From: Flavobacteriaceae bacterium
Lineage (GTDB): Bacteria > Bacteroidota > Bacteroidia > Flavobacteriales > Flavobacteriaceae
Assembly: GCA_030683815.1 (NCBI GenBank)
Contig: JAUXPJ010000021.1
Location: 1-49,920 of the forward strand
Length of the DNA stretch: 49,920 bases
Direction: 5' to 3'
Within the stretch, counting starts at the first letter, position 1. Every line of letters begins with the position of its first letter. The notes beneath the pieces are model-generated. The model was not told the DNA's origin, made no database searches, and saw nothing but the letters and a program-made list of their open reading frames with translations. Of this stretch, positions 16,823-25,823 are shown in pieces. A program made the translations under genes and the position numbers.

Positions 16823-18619
16823 CTAATCATTGAGTTTAAGAACTGCCATAAATGCTTCTTGCGGAATTTCAACATTTCCTACCATTCGCATTCGTTTTTT
16901 CCCTTTTTTCTGTTTTTCTAACAGTTTTCGTTTACGGGAAATATCACCACCATAACATTTGGCAGTTACATCTTTTCGCAGTGCTTTAATGGTTTCTCTA
17001 GATATAATTTTAGCACCAATAGCCGCCTGAATTGGAATATCAAACTGCTGCCGCGGTATTAATTGTCTCAGTTTTTCACACATTTTCTTTCCAATACTTT
17101 GTGCGTTATCTTGATGCATTAATGAAGAAAGCGCATCAACTGTTTGGCTGTTTAAAAGGATATCTACTTTTACTAAGTTTGACTGTCGCATGCCAATTGG
17201 ATGATAATCAAATGAAGCATAACCTTTTGAAACGGTTTTTAATCGATCATAAAAATCGAACACAATTTCAGCCAAGGGCATTTCAAAAATTAATTCAACA
17301 CGTTCGGTAGTTAAATACGATTGATTTTTAATAAGTCCGCGTTTTTCAATACACAAGGTCATAATATTGCCAACAAATTCAGATTTTGTAATGATGGTGG
17401 CTTTAATGAATGGCTCTTCTACGCGATCGATTCTTGATGGATCAGGCAAATCTGTTGGATTATTAACAACAATTGCTTTTGTTGGATCTTTTTTGATATA
17501 AGCATTATACGATACGTTTGGAACGGTAGTAATTACAGTCATATCAAACTCTCTTTCTAAACGTTCCTGAATGATTTCCATATGCAGCATTCCTAAGAAT
17601 CCGCAACGGAAACCGAAACCAAGTGCCGCCGAACTTTCAGGAACATAAACTAATGAAGCATCATTGAGTTGCAGTTTTTCCATCGAGTTGCGAAGTTCTT
17701 CATAATCTTCGGTATCAACCGGGTAAATACCGGCAAAAACCATCGGTTTAACATCTTCAAAACCTGCAATTGGCTTTGTTGTCGGATTTAAAGCATCAGT
17801 AATAGTATCGCCTACTTTCACCTCTTTTGCTACTTTGATACCACTTATTAAGTACCCTACATCTCCGGCTTTTACAGCATCTTTTTTAACCTGAGTCAAT
17901 TTTAAAGTGCCAACTTCTTCTGCAAAATACTCTTTTCCGGTTGCTAAAAATTTAATTTTTTGTCCTTTTTTGATGACTCCATTTAAAACTTTGAAATAGG
18001 TTTCAATACCTCTGAAAGAATTATAAACAGAATCAAAAATTAATGCCTGTAACGGTTCGTCTTCATTGCCTTTCGGATGCGGAATCCGCTCTATAATGGC
18101 TTCTAAAATAGCCTCTACACCAAAGCCGGTTTTTCCGCTGGCATGAATGATATCATCCAGTTTGCAACCTAATAGATTAACGATGTCATCAGAAACCTCT
18201 TCAGGATTGGCGCTAGGCAAATCTACTTTATTAAGAATTGGGATGATTTCCAAATCATTTTCCAAGGCTAAATAAAGATTGGAAATGGTTTGTGCCTGAA
18301 TACTTTGGGCGGCATCCACAATTAATAAAGCGCCTTCGCAGGCAGCAATGGAGCGGGAAACTTCGTAAGAAAAATCGACGTGGCCCGGAGTGTCAATTAA
18401 ATTTAAAATATAATTTTCACCTTTATACATATACTCCATTTGGATAGCGTGACTTTTGATGGTAATTCCGCGTTCGCGTTCCAAGTCCATACTATCCAAT
18501 AATTGATCTTTTTTTTCTCGGTCAGTAATGGTATGGGTAAATTCTAATAAACGATCGGCCAGGGTGCTTTTACCATGGTCGATGTGGGCAATAATGCAAA
18601 AATTCCGAATTTTCTTCAT
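16823..18619 (-). CDS. lepA: Translation elongation factor 4 (LepA), ribosome back-translocase GTPase
   Basis: A translational GTPase that acts on stalled or mis-translocated ribosomes. The G1 motif AHIDHGKST is at residues 11-19, DTPGH is G3 and NKVDLP is G4. The LepA-specific C-terminal domain ends in [17 protein letters not shown]. The frame is open to 18,661, but I place the start at 18,619 (MKKIRNF). That gives 598 residues, equal to E. coli LepA (599), and a promoter-like TATCTTGC lies inside the longer version. It is convergent with the ferredoxin gene. Confidence 0.95.
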   Translation of the reverse strand: MKKIRNFCIIAHIDHGKSTLADRLLEFTHTITDREKKDQLLDSMDLERERGITIKSHAIQMEYMYKGENYILNLIDTPGHVDFSYEVSRSIAACEGALLIVDAAQSIQAQTISNLYLALENDLEIIPILNKVDLPSANPEEVSDDIVNLLGCKLDDIIHASGKTGFGVEAILEAIIERIPHPKGNEDEPLQALIFDSVYNSFRGIETYFKVLNGVIKKGQKIKFLATGKEYFAEEVGTLKLTQVKKDAVKAGDVGYLISGIKVAKEVKVGDTITDALNPTTKPIAGFEDVKPMVFAGIYPVDTEDYEELRNSMEKLQLNDASLVYVPESSAALGFGFRCGFLGMLHMEIIQERLEREFDMTVITTVPNVSYNAYIKKDPTKAIVVNNPTDLPDPSRIDRVEEPFIKATIITKSEFVGNIMTLCIEKRGLIKNQSYLTTERVELIFEMPLAEIVFDFYDRLKTVSKGYASFDYHPIGMRQSNLVKVDILLNSQTVDALSSLMHQDNAQSIGKKMCEKLRQLIPRQQFDIPIQAAIGAKIISRETIKALRKDVTAKCYGGDISRKRKLLEKQKKGKKRMRMVGNVEIPQEAFMAVLKLND

Positions 18620-18638
18620 GTTCAATCTTAAATCGGGT

Positions 18639-18646
18639 GCAAGATA
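18639..18646 (-). promoter_or_regulatory. Candidate -7 box of lepA
   Basis: The minus strand reads TATCTTGC, close to the Bacteroidota -7 consensus, 20 bp before the preferred lepA start at 18,619. The same octamer precedes ftsX at 23,152. Motif-based only. Confidence 0.4.
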
Positions 18647-18662
18647 ATCAAAATAAAACAAA

Positions 18663-18689
18663 GCTGAGATGCTTTAAAAGCGCCTCAGC
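18663..18689 (-). terminator. Probable terminator of the TolB-like lipoprotein gene
   Basis: The inverted repeat GCTGAG-x-x-GC / GC-x-x-CTCAGC with a 7-nt loop lies 26 bp past the lipoprotein stop. On the minus strand it is followed by a T-rich stretch (TTTGTTTTATTTTG). Confidence 0.6.
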
Positions 18690-18714
18690 CAGTGTAAGAT
18701 AGGTTGTAGTTATG

Positions 18715-19830
18715 TTAATCTACCCAATCGGCAACAAATAAATTGGTATCTCTGGTGCCATTATTATTTCGGTTGGAAGAGAAAATCAGTTTTTTGCCAT
18801 CAAATGAAAACATCGGAAAAGCGTCAAAAACGGTGTCAAAAGTGATTTGTTCTAAGCCGGTTCCATCCAAATTAATCATAAATAAATTAAAACTGTGATT
18901 GGTTTTATGATTGGATGAGAAAAGAATTTTTTTTCCTGATGGATGAAAAAACGGTGCCCAATTGGCATTGCCTAAATGGGTAATTTGTTTTAAATCGGAT
19001 CCGTCAACATTACAAACGAAGAGTTCCATATGGGTAGGTTGTACCAACCCTATGGCAAGTAAATCTTTGTATTCTTTTATTTCTTCGGATGTTTTTGGTC
19101 TTGAAGCTCTGAAAACTAATTTTGTTCCATCCGGTGAGAAAAATGCCCCGCCGTCATAACCCAATTCATGGGTAATTTGTTTCACATCAGAGCCATCGAT
19201 ATTCATGGTGTAAAGCTCTAAATCGCCACTTCGCATCGAGGTAAAAACAATTTTATCTCCTTTCGGAGAAACGGTTGGTTCTGCATCATAACCCGGTGTA
19301 TGGGTTAATTGCTTTAGCTGATTTCCGTTTAAATCGGCCGTAAAAATATCAAAACTGTCATAAACCGGCCATACATATTTTCCGCCGTAATCTTCTTTTT
19401 TGGGCACATGCGGACAAGCAACATTTTGTAAATGGGTAGATGAATATACAATGGTTTTATTGCCAGGCATAAAATAACTGCAAGTGGTTCTGCCTGATCC
19501 TGTGCTGATTAATTGTGGTTGATTGCCTTTACTTAAATCTTGCGTAATGGGCATGGTGTAAATTTGGTCACATTCTAAATCCCAATCTTTATTGTTTGAT
19601 TGAAATACGATGGATTGATTGTCAAAACTCCAATATGCTTCGGCATTATCGCCGCCAAAAGTGATTTGTTGGATGTTTTTTAAATGCTTTTCTTGCGGAT
19701 AATGAAGTGTATTTACAATTTTAGTAGCGCCGGAAGTAGCATCATGACTGGGAGTTTTTTTATTTTGATGAGTTTTGCAACCTGTAAAAAATACAGAGAA
19801 TATCAATAGAAATAAAACAATTCTTTTCAT
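18715..19830 (-). CDS. TolB-like beta-propeller lipoprotein
   Basis: A 371-residue lipoprotein: signal peptide with lipobox FFTGC (Cys18), a short linker, then WD40-like/PD40 propeller repeats. Repeats are recognisable by the pattern S-x-D/K-G-x-K-I/L-x-F-x-S: YWSFDNQSIVFQS, VSPKGDKIVFTSMRSGDLELY, FSPDGTKLVFRASR, FHPSGKKILFSSN and FSFDGKKLIFSSNRN. TolB-like propellers usually mediate protein or peptidoglycan interactions in the periplasm. No hydrolase domain follows, so a binding or scaffold role is likely. It is divergent from dusB. Confidence 0.85.
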   Translation of the reverse strand: MKRIVLFLLIFSVFFTGCKTHQNKKTPSHDATSGATKIVNTLHYPQEKHLKNIQQITFGGDNAEAYWSFDNQSIVFQSNNKDWDLECDQIYTMPITQDLSKGNQPQLISTGSGRTTCSYFMPGNKTIVYSSTHLQNVACPHVPKKEDYGGKYVWPVYDSFDIFTADLNGNQLKQLTHTPGYDAEPTVSPKGDKIVFTSMRSGDLELYTMNIDGSDVKQITHELGYDGGAFFSPDGTKLVFRASRPKTSEEIKEYKDLLAIGLVQPTHMELFVCNVDGSDLKQITHLGNANWAPFFHPSGKKILFSSNHKTNHSFNLFMINLDGTGLEQITFDTVFDAFPMFSFDGKKLIFSSNRNNNGTRDTNLFVADWVD

Positions 19831-19855
19831 ATTAAGTAAAAATTAATGATAAAAT

Positions 19856-19863
19856 CAAAAGTA
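19856..19863 (-). promoter_or_regulatory. -7 box of the TolB-like lipoprotein gene
   Basis: The minus strand reads TACTTTTG, a match to TAnnTTTG, 26 bp upstream of the start codon. No convincing -33 element at standard spacing. Confidence 0.5.
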
Positions 19864-19912
19864 CAATTTTCTTTCAAATATTTTGAAAACAAATTCTAAC
19901 TCCAAAATTTCC

Positions 19913-19920
19913 TAACTTTG
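19913..19920 (+). promoter_or_regulatory. -7 box of dusB
   Basis: The plus strand reads TAACTTTG, identical to the ferredoxin -7 box, 20 bp before the dusB start, so the leader would be short (roughly 15 nt). Confidence 0.6.
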
Positions 19921-19939
19921 CAACGCAAAAGTAAATGAA

Positions 19940-20929
19940 ATGGCAACAATTGGAAATATCGATTTAGGGAAATTCCCACTGTTATTGGCTCCTATGGAAG
20001 ATGTAAGTGATCCGCCATTTAGAGCCATTTGTAAAGAATTGGGCGCCGATGTGGTGTATACCGAATTTATCTCCTCCGAAGGACTCATACGCGATGCTGC
20101 AAAAAGCAAAGTAAAACTCGATATTTACGAAAAAGAACGTCCGGTGGGAATTCAAATATTCGGAGCCAATTTAGAATCGATGTTGCGAACGGTTGAAATT
20201 GTTGAACAATCAAAACCCGATTTTATCGATATCAATTTTGGCTGTCCGGTCAGTAAAGTGGTTTGCAAAGGCGCCGGCGCCGGAATTTTAAAAGATATTC
20301 CGCTCATGGTAAAACTCACCGAAGCCATGGTAAAACGTACTTCCTTGCCCATTACCGTAAAAACACGTTTGGGTTGGGATGAACAATCCATCGAAATTGT
20401 AAGGGTTGCAGAATTGTTGCAAGATGCCGGTATTCAAGCTTTATCTATTCACGGCAGAACCCGTAATCAAATGTATAAAGGATTGGCCAATTGGAAACCA
20501 ATTGCCGAGGTAAAAAACAATCCAAGAATGCATATTCCTATTTTTGGAAATGGCGATGTAGATTCGCCCGAAAGAGCGCAATCCATGCGCGATGAATACG
20601 GATTAGACGGTGCTATGATTGGGCGTGCTGCTATTGGTTATCCGTGGATTTTCAGAGAAATAAAACACTTTTTCGAAACCGGCCATCATTTAGCGCCACC
20701 AACTATTGAGGAACGTGTTGCCGTTGCCAAAAGACATTTAGAAATGGCGATGGATTGGAAAGGTGAGCGTTTGGGATTGTTGGAAACGCGCCGACATTAT
20801 ACCAATTATTTCAAAGGAATTCCGCATTTTAAAGAATACCGTTTAAAATTAGTTACCGCAGATGATTTTTCATCCCTCGAAAAAATATTTGATGAAATTT
20901 CTGAGCAATTTTCAAATGCAGTGCTTTAA
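19940..20929 (+). CDS. dusB: tRNA-dihydrouridine synthase (DusB-type)
   Basis: A 329-residue FMN enzyme that reduces uridine to dihydrouridine in tRNA D-loops. It shows the TIM-barrel start LLLAPMEDVSDPPFRAI, the catalytic Cys102 in INFGCPVSKVV, KTRLGWD, the HGRTRNQMYKG motif and the phosphate-binding GNGDV...GAMIGRAAIGYPWIF. Length and motif set fit the DusB subgroup. It is a single-gene unit with a short leader. Confidence 0.93.
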   Translation: MATIGNIDLGKFPLLLAPMEDVSDPPFRAICKELGADVVYTEFISSEGLIRDAAKSKVKLDIYEKERPVGIQIFGANLESMLRTVEIVEQSKPDFIDINFGCPVSKVVCKGAGAGILKDIPLMVKLTEAMVKRTSLPITVKTRLGWDEQSIEIVRVAELLQDAGIQALSIHGRTRNQMYKGLANWKPIAEVKNNPRMHIPIFGNGDVDSPERAQSMRDEYGLDGAMIGRAAIGYPWIFREIKHFFETGHHLAPPTIEERVAVAKRHLEMAMDWKGERLGLLETRRHYTNYFKGIPHFKEYRLKLVTADDFSSLEKIFDEISEQFSNAVL

Positions 20930-20945
20930 GTTTTCAGTTATGAAC

Positions 20946-20963
20946 CCTGAGCGAAGTCGAGGA
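20946..20963. repeat. Copy of the flavobacterial CCTGAGCGAAGTCGAAGG-type repeat
   Basis: CCTGAGCGAAGTCGAGGA follows the dusB stop. Variants occur at 34,376-34,393 and 43,233-43,250. This short interspersed motif is common in Flavobacteriia (general knowledge). It is noncoding here. Confidence 0.55.
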
Positions 20964-20978
20964 GCAGTTTTCTGATTT

Positions 20979-21030
20979 CTGCCTACTGCTACTGCCTACT
21001 ACTACTGCCTACTGCTACTGCCTACTGCTT
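20979..21030. repeat. Four 13-bp tandem repeats
   Basis: Four consecutive copies of CTGCCTACTGCTA. Copy 2 has ACTA at the end and copy 4 ends in T. They fill the gap between convergent dusB and the LolC/E-like gene, where no hairpin terminator is seen. The regular unit suggests slippage-prone, possibly length-variable DNA. Confidence 0.9.
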
Positions 21031-21039
21031 ACTGTTCTA

Positions 21040-22245
21040 TCACAGATGAATCACTTTAGCAGAAATTCTACTACTGGCAATGAGTGAAGCTAAAAATCCT
21101 AAAACAACAATCGTAACGATTACAATTCCGAGATTTACAAAGGTAAATTCAACCGGATAAGGCAAGGATTTTGTAATCATAAAAAGTTGAAATTCAATTT
21201 GTAAATAGATTAAAATACTTCCTATAATTAAGCCAATTAACAATCCGAAGATGGTGAGTAAAAATCCGTGTAATACGAATATTTGTCTAATTTCTGAAAT
21301 GGTAAGTCCGAGATTTGACAGTGTTTTTAGGTTTTCTTTTTTGTCGAGTATCATCATAATAATTGCGCCAATCACATTAAAAAGGGCAATAATTAGGACC
21401 AAAGTAAAAATAAAATACAGCACTAAATTTTCGGTATTCAGCATTTTGTAAAACAGTGCATTGAGTTGTTCGCGCGTTTCAATCCGGTAGTTTTTTTCAA
21501 GAATTTTTTCCAAATTACTTTTAACAATCGGAATGAAATCATCAGAAATAACCTTTATTTCGATGGCAGAAATTTGGTCATCTGTATAAGAAAGTAGGTT
21601 TTGAGCAATTTTTATATCAGTAAAAACATATTTATTATCAACATCTTCTGTCAACGCATAAATCCCGATATTTTGTGTTTGAATCATATTAAAGCCTTCT
21701 CGTGGATCCTCCAAATATCCTAAACCAGCTTTCGGGACATAAATTTTTAAAGGTTCTAAAAAATCATAGATCCCTAAAGATAATTTGCGAGAAATTCCAT
21801 TTCCAACAACCGTAACATTTTCAAGATTTGATTGAAGCCAATTACCGGCAATTAAAGCGGTATCAATTTTATTGACCGATAAATAATTGCTATCAACCCC
21901 TTTAATATAAGCCACTATTTCTTTGTTGTGATAACTAAAAAAAGCGCGTTCTTCAACCACTTTAGTAAAGGAAGCAATTCCTTTAATTTCTTCTAAATTT
22001 TTTTGAAAGGATTTTGGAAACTCAAAAGTTTTTCCTTCAATGGATGTGATTTTTAAATCGGGATCTGAGATATTGAGAAAAGAAACACTAAAAGTTTTGA
22101 GACCTGAAAAGCCCGAAAGCACTATAAACAAAGATAAAGTTCCGATTACAACGCCCAAAAAAGCAATAAATGTGATGATATTAATAGTATTGTTACTACT
22201 TTTTGAAAATAAATATCGCTTAGCGATGTAAAACGGAAAGTTCAC
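21040..22245 (-). CDS. LolC/LolE-type lipoprotein-releasing ABC permease
   Basis: A 401-residue inner-membrane permease with the FtsX/MacB fold: one N-terminal TM segment (residues about 22-48), a large periplasmic domain (about 50-265), then three TM segments (about 275-300, 320-350 and 370-390). Start and topology match LolC/E proteins that extract lipoproteins from the inner membrane with LolD. No ATPase gene is adjacent. The start is a GTG whose first base is also the last position of the rbfA stop (TAGTG), so translation is probably coupled. Confidence 0.88.
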   Translation of the reverse strand: MNFPFYIAKRYLFSKSSNNTINIITFIAFLGVVIGTLSLFIVLSGFSGLKTFSVSFLNISDPDLKITSIEGKTFEFPKSFQKNLEEIKGIASFTKVVEERAFFSYHNKEIVAYIKGVDSNYLSVNKIDTALIAGNWLQSNLENVTVVGNGISRKLSLGIYDFLEPLKIYVPKAGLGYLEDPREGFNMIQTQNIGIYALTEDVDNKYVFTDIKIAQNLLSYTDDQISAIEIKVISDDFIPIVKSNLEKILEKNYRIETREQLNALFYKMLNTENLVLYFIFTLVLIIALFNVIGAIIMMILDKKENLKTLSNLGLTISEIRQIFVLHGFLLTIFGLLIGLIIGSILIYLQIEFQLFMITKSLPYPVEFTFVNLGIVIVTIVVLGFLASLIASSRISAKVIHL

Positions 22246-22637
22246 TATATTTTTTTACGTTTAGGTAAAATCTCGGGATTTTTAATCGGATTATCGCCAT
22301 CACCTCGCAACGCTTTTTCTATGCCATCGATATAATCTAAAGAATCATCATCATAAAAGAATAAATTAGGAACTGTACGCAATTGATGACGCGTTCTTTG
22401 CGCTAAAAGATGTTTAAATTTCTGTGCATTTTCTGCAATATCCTTAAAAATTTCAGCTCTATTGGTGGTGGGAAAAATACTCACAAAAACTTTTGCAATC
22501 GATAAATCGCTTGTAATATCTACTTTCGTAACCGATATAATTACCTTTAAATGAAAGTCATTGGCATCTTTTTGGAGGATTTCAGCCAAATCCTGCTGAA
22601 TGGTTCCTGCAATTTTTTTCTGTCTGTTTGTTTCCAT
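22245..22637 (-). CDS. rbfA: 30S ribosome-binding factor A
   Basis: A 130-residue KH-fold factor that helps mature the 16S rRNA 5' end in the small subunit. The family pattern is visible: N-terminal METNRQKKIAGTIQQDLAEIL, central VTKVDITSDLSIAKVFVS and the LRTVPNLFFYDDDSLDY segment. The stop overlaps the GTG of the permease by one base. A perfect TAACTTTG box (minus strand, 22,642-22,649) lies immediately upstream of the start, implying a leaderless or nearly leaderless mRNA if it is used. Confidence 0.94.
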   Translation of the reverse strand: METNRQKKIAGTIQQDLAEILQKDANDFHLKVIISVTKVDITSDLSIAKVFVSIFPTTNRAEIFKDIAENAQKFKHLLAQRTRHQLRTVPNLFFYDDDSLDYIDGIEKALRGDGDNPIKNPEILPKRKKI

Positions 22638-22641
22638 AATG

Positions 22642-22649
22642 CAAAGTTA
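22642..22649 (-). promoter_or_regulatory. -7 box next to the rbfA start
   Basis: The minus strand reads TAACTTTG, only 4 bp before the rbfA start codon. If functional, transcription would begin at about the ATG. It is divergent from the mce promoter at 22,677. Confidence 0.45.
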
Positions 22650-22676
22650 CACTATAATTTGTATTGTTAGAATGTT

Positions 22677-22684
22677 TATTTTTG
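22677..22684 (+). promoter_or_regulatory. -7 box of the methylmalonyl-CoA epimerase gene
   Basis: The plus strand reads TATTTTTG (TAnnTTTG match), 18 bp before the start codon. A TTTG at 22,658-22,661 is a possible -33 element with a somewhat short 15-bp spacer. Confidence 0.5.
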
Positions 22685-22702
22685 TACTAAAGCTCATAAT
22701 TT

Positions 22703-23107
22703 ATGCAGAAAATAGAACATATCGGAATTGCGGTTAAAGATATTTCAAGCGCCAATGCAATTTACACAAAATTGTTTGGAACGCCACCTTACAAAACGGA
22801 AACGGTTGAAAGTGAAGCAGTCATTACTTCCTTTTTTAAAAGCGGGCCCAATAAAATTGAGTTGTTGCAGGCGATGAATGATGAAAGCCCGATTGCTAAA
22901 TTCATCGAGAAAAAAGGCGAAGGAATTCATCATATTGCTTTTGCGGTTGATGATATTTTTGCTGAAATAAATCGATTAAAAAGTGAAGGATTTATAGTGC
23001 TGAATGAAACACCCAAAAAAGGTGCCGATAATAAATTAATTGCTTTTTTACATCCAAAATCGACCAACGGAGTGCTGATTGAACTCTGTCAGGAAATTGC
23101 CCAGTAA
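22703..23107 (+). CDS. mce: Methylmalonyl-CoA epimerase
   Basis: A 134-residue vicinal-oxygen-chelate enzyme that interconverts (R)- and (S)-methylmalonyl-CoA, linking propionyl-CoA and succinyl-CoA metabolism. It has two betaalphabetabetabeta modules with candidate metal ligands His6 (IEHIGIAV), Glu53/Gln56 (KIELLQ), His76/77 (GIHHIAFAV) and Glu127 (GVLIELCQ). Full family length. The mutase genes are not in the window. Its product, succinyl-CoA, is also the product of a 2-oxoglutarate-type KorAB. Confidence 0.92.
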   Translation: MQKIEHIGIAVKDISSANAIYTKLFGTPPYKTETVESEAVITSFFKSGPNKIELLQAMNDESPIAKFIEKKGEGIHHIAFAVDDIFAEINRLKSEGFIVLNETPKKGADNKLIAFLHPKSTNGVLIELCQEIAQ

Positions 23108-23130
23108 GCAAAAAATAAATTTGTGCTGTA

Positions 23131-23159
23131 TTTGAAAGCAGAATTATATTGTATCTTGC
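23131..23159 (+). promoter_or_regulatory. Candidate promoter of ftsX
   Basis: TTTG (23,131-23,134), a 17-bp spacer and TATCTTGC (23,152-23,159), a near match to TAnnTTTG, 22 bp before the ftsX start. Confidence 0.45.
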
Positions 23160-23181
23160 AACTCATAATTTAGTGTAATAA

Positions 23182-24060
23182 ATGGCTACATCATTTGAAA
23201 AATATCAAAAAAGAAAACTGAGATCGTCCTACTTTTCTGTAGTGGTAAGTATTGCATTGATTCTTTTTTTGGTCGGAATTTTAGGATTATTGGTGTTAAA
23301 AACAAAAAAAATAACGGACCATTTTAAAGAGCAAATTGTTGTAACTGTATATTTTAAAGATATTGCCATTGATACTGAAGTAGAGGCGTTTAAAAAAGAA
23401 GTACAAAAAGCGGTTTATACCAAATCGATGACTTTTATTTCGCGCGATCAAGCTGCCGAAGCATTCAGCAAAGATATTGGCGAAGATTTTTTAAAGTTTT
23501 TAGGTAAAAATCCGTTGAAAGATGCCATTGATATTGTGTTAAATGCCGATTATGTGGCGCCCGAAAAAATTGATGAAATTGAAAAAAAATTGCTAAAAAA
23601 TAGAGTTGTAGAAGAAGTTTCTTACGATAAACCACTTATTACACTTTTAACTCAAAACATTCAAAAAGTGAGTTTTTGGGTTTTGGTGGTAAGCGGCGTT
23701 TTAACTTTTATGGCTGTGGTGCTCATCAATAATTCCATCAGATTATCCATTTACTCCAAACGATTTACCATTAAAACGATGCAATTAGTAGGAGCAACCC
23801 GAAGTTTTATCAGCATTCCTTTTATAAAACAAAGTATAAAATTGGGTGTAATTGGAGCGATAATTTCAAATATTGCCGTATTAATAGTAGTAATTTACAC
23901 CAACAAATATTTACCGGAATTACTTTTATTAAAAGATTACGGCATATTGCTAACGCTTTTTGCCGGAACCATTATTTTGGGAATTTTAATCACCGCCATC
24001 AGCACTTTTTTTGCAACCCAACGATTTTTAAATTTACGAACTGACGAACTTTATTATTAA
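23182..24060 (+). CDS. ftsX: Cell division protein FtsX
   Basis: A 292-residue permease-like protein that, with the ATPase FtsE, activates peptidoglycan hydrolases at the septum. Topology is an N-terminal cytoplasmic tail, TM1 (about 19-42), a periplasmic loop (about 45-165), then three TM segments (about 170-190, 215-240 and 255-280). The conserved TM2-3 region VLINNSIRLSIYSKRFTIKTMQLVGATRSFI is clear. ftsE is not adjacent. It heads the ftsX-DUF3098-uppP-truB run typical of Bacteroidota. Confidence 0.94.
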   Translation: MATSFEKYQKRKLRSSYFSVVVSIALILFLVGILGLLVLKTKKITDHFKEQIVVTVYFKDIAIDTEVEAFKKEVQKAVYTKSMTFISRDQAAEAFSKDIGEDFLKFLGKNPLKDAIDIVLNADYVAPEKIDEIEKKLLKNRVVEEVSYDKPLITLLTQNIQKVSFWVLVVSGVLTFMAVVLINNSIRLSIYSKRFTIKTMQLVGATRSFISIPFIKQSIKLGVIGAIISNIAVLIVVIYTNKYLPELLLLKDYGILLTLFAGTIILGILITAISTFFATQRFLNLRTDELYY

Positions 24061-24064
24061 TAAA

Positions 24065-24313
24065 ATGCAAAAGGACTCTAAAAAAACCGAAGAAAACCAA
24101 TTTTTATTTGGCAAAAAGAATTATTTGATCATGATTGTTGGAATCCTTTTTATTGCTGTCGGATTTATACTGATGGCAGGCGGAGGAAGTGATGACCCTC
24201 AAGTTTTTAATGAAGAAATCTATAATTTTCAACGAATTCGTTTGGCGCCAACTTTGATTTTAATCGGTTTCGCTATTGAAATTTACGCCATTTTTGCAAG
24301 CCCTAAAAAGTAA
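24065..24313 (+). CDS. DUF3098 small membrane protein
   Basis: An 82-residue protein with two hydrophobic segments (about 20-38 and 61-77) separated by a short polar loop containing GGGSDDPQVFNEEIYNF, the DUF3098 signature. It lies 4 bp after ftsX and 3 bp before uppP. The constant location suggests a role in envelope growth or division, but no function is established. Confidence 0.9.
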   Translation: MQKDSKKTEENQFLFGKKNYLIMIVGILFIAVGFILMAGGGSDDPQVFNEEIYNFQRIRLAPTLILIGFAIEIYAIFASPKK

Positions 24314-24316
24314 CAG

Positions 24317-25114
24317 ATGAGTTACTTACAAGCAATTTTAATCGCCATTATTGAAGGAATTACCGAATTTTTACCGATTTCTTCTACCGGTCACATGATT
24401 ATTGCTTCCTCATTTATGAAAATCGCCCAAGATGATTTTACCAAATTATTCATCATCGTTATTCAATTAGGCGCCATTTTATCGGTGATTATTTTGTATT
24501 GGAAACGCTTTTTTCAATCGGCAGATTTTTATCTGAAACTCTTGGTTGCTTTTATTCCGGCCATAATTTTAGGACTTTTTTTTAATAATTTAATCAACGA
24601 TTTATTGGAAAGTCCGGTTACCGTTGCTATTTCTTTGGTATTAGGCGGATTCATACTTTTAAAAGTGGATTCGTGGTTTCCAGACACCGAAGAAACAATT
24701 ACCAATACGGATGTCTCTTACACAACTGCCTTAAAAATTGGCTTGTTTCAAACCATTGCCATGATTCCCGGTGTCTCCCGTAGCGGAGCAACCATAGTTG
24801 GCGGGATGAGTCAGAAATTATGCAGAAGAGCAGCGGCAGAGTTTTCCTTTTTTCTGGCCATTCCAACCATGTTGGGAGCAAGCTGTCTTAAATTATACGA
24901 ATATTTTAATAACGGATTTGAACTCAATTCTCAACAGTTTAATATCTTGATTTTAGGCAATATCGTTGCTTTTTTTGTGGCGATGATTGCCATCAAATCT
25001 TTTATTGAATATTTGAGTAAAAACGGATTTAAAATTTTTGGATATTATAGAATCATCATCGGGATTGCCCTTTTGCTGATTCATTTTTTTATGTATCCCT
25101 TATCAACTATTTAG
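24317..25114 (+). CDS. uppP: Undecaprenyl-diphosphatase (BacA/UppP)
   Basis: A 265-residue membrane phosphatase that recycles undecaprenyl diphosphate, the lipid carrier for peptidoglycan and O-antigen building blocks. The active-site motifs are intact: EGITEFLPISSTGHM (Glu13, Glu17, His26) and PGVSRSGATI (Arg155). It has about eight TM segments. The stop codon directly abuts the truB start, with no intergenic base. Confidence 0.96.
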   Translation: MSYLQAILIAIIEGITEFLPISSTGHMIIASSFMKIAQDDFTKLFIIVIQLGAILSVIILYWKRFFQSADFYLKLLVAFIPAIILGLFFNNLINDLLESPVTVAISLVLGGFILLKVDSWFPDTEETITNTDVSYTTALKIGLFQTIAMIPGVSRSGATIVGGMSQKLCRRAAAEFSFFLAIPTMLGASCLKLYEYFNNGFELNSQQFNILILGNIVAFFVAMIAIKSFIEYLSKNGFKIFGYYRIIIGIALLLIHFFMYPLSTI

Positions 25115-25813
25115 ATGAATTCTATTGAAAATATAACGGAAGGTCAAGTTTTGCTGATTGACAAACCCTTGCATTGGACTTCTTTTCAAGTGGTGAATAA
25201 AATGCGATTTGCCATTAAAAAGCGCTTTAAATTGAAAAAGATAAAAGTGGGGCATGCCGGAACTTTAGATCCTTTAGCTACCGGTTTGCTGATTATTTGT
25301 ACCGGAAAATTCACCAAAAAAATTGATGAATACCAAGGATTGTTTAAAGAATATACCGGAACAATTAAGTTGGGAAACACAACTCCCAGTTACGATTTAG
25401 AAACCGATTTTGATCAACATTTTGATTACGCTCATGTAACCAATCAATTAATCAAAGAAACGGTACAACAATTTATCGGAGAGATTAATCAAGTTCCACC
25501 TATTTTTTCGGCCATTCAAAAAGACGGAAAACGCGCTTATAATTTGGCCCGAAAAGGACAAGAAATGGAAATGGAATCGAGAAAAGTTACGGTTCACGAA
25601 TTTGAAATTACCCGAATTGAATTACCCAAAATAGAGTTTAGAATTCAATGCAGCAAAGGAACTTATATCCGTTCCATAGCTCATGATTTTGGAAAAGCAA
25701 TGCAAACCGGTTCACATCTTGCTGCTTTAAAACGCACTAAAATTGGAGAATTTTCTGTTGAAAATACATTGAGTTTAGAAGATTTTCTTCAACAAATAAA
25801 TGATGACAATTAA
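25115..25813 (+). CDS. truB: tRNA pseudouridine(55) synthase
   Basis: A 232-residue enzyme making pseudouridine 55 in the T-arm of tRNAs. The catalytic Asp52 lies in GHAGTLDPLATGLL, with YTGTIKLGNTTPSYDLETD and CSKGTYIRSIAHDFG as further motifs. The C-terminal PUA domain of E. coli TruB is missing; this short form is common in Bacteroidota. It is the last gene of the ftsX run, ending 10 bp from a convergent gene with no obvious hairpin. Confidence 0.95.
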   Translation: MNSIENITEGQVLLIDKPLHWTSFQVVNKMRFAIKKRFKLKKIKVGHAGTLDPLATGLLIICTGKFTKKIDEYQGLFKEYTGTIKLGNTTPSYDLETDFDQHFDYAHVTNQLIKETVQQFIGEINQVPPIFSAIQKDGKRAYNLARKGQEMEMESRKVTVHEFEITRIELPKIEFRIQCSKGTYIRSIAHDFGKAMQTGSHLAALKRTKIGEFSVENTLSLEDFLQQINDDN

Positions 25814-25823
25814 TTTTTATAAA

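Noticed and set aside
20979-21030. CRISPR-like array
   Set aside because: Units are 13 bp and directly adjacent with no spacers, so this is a simple tandem repeat.
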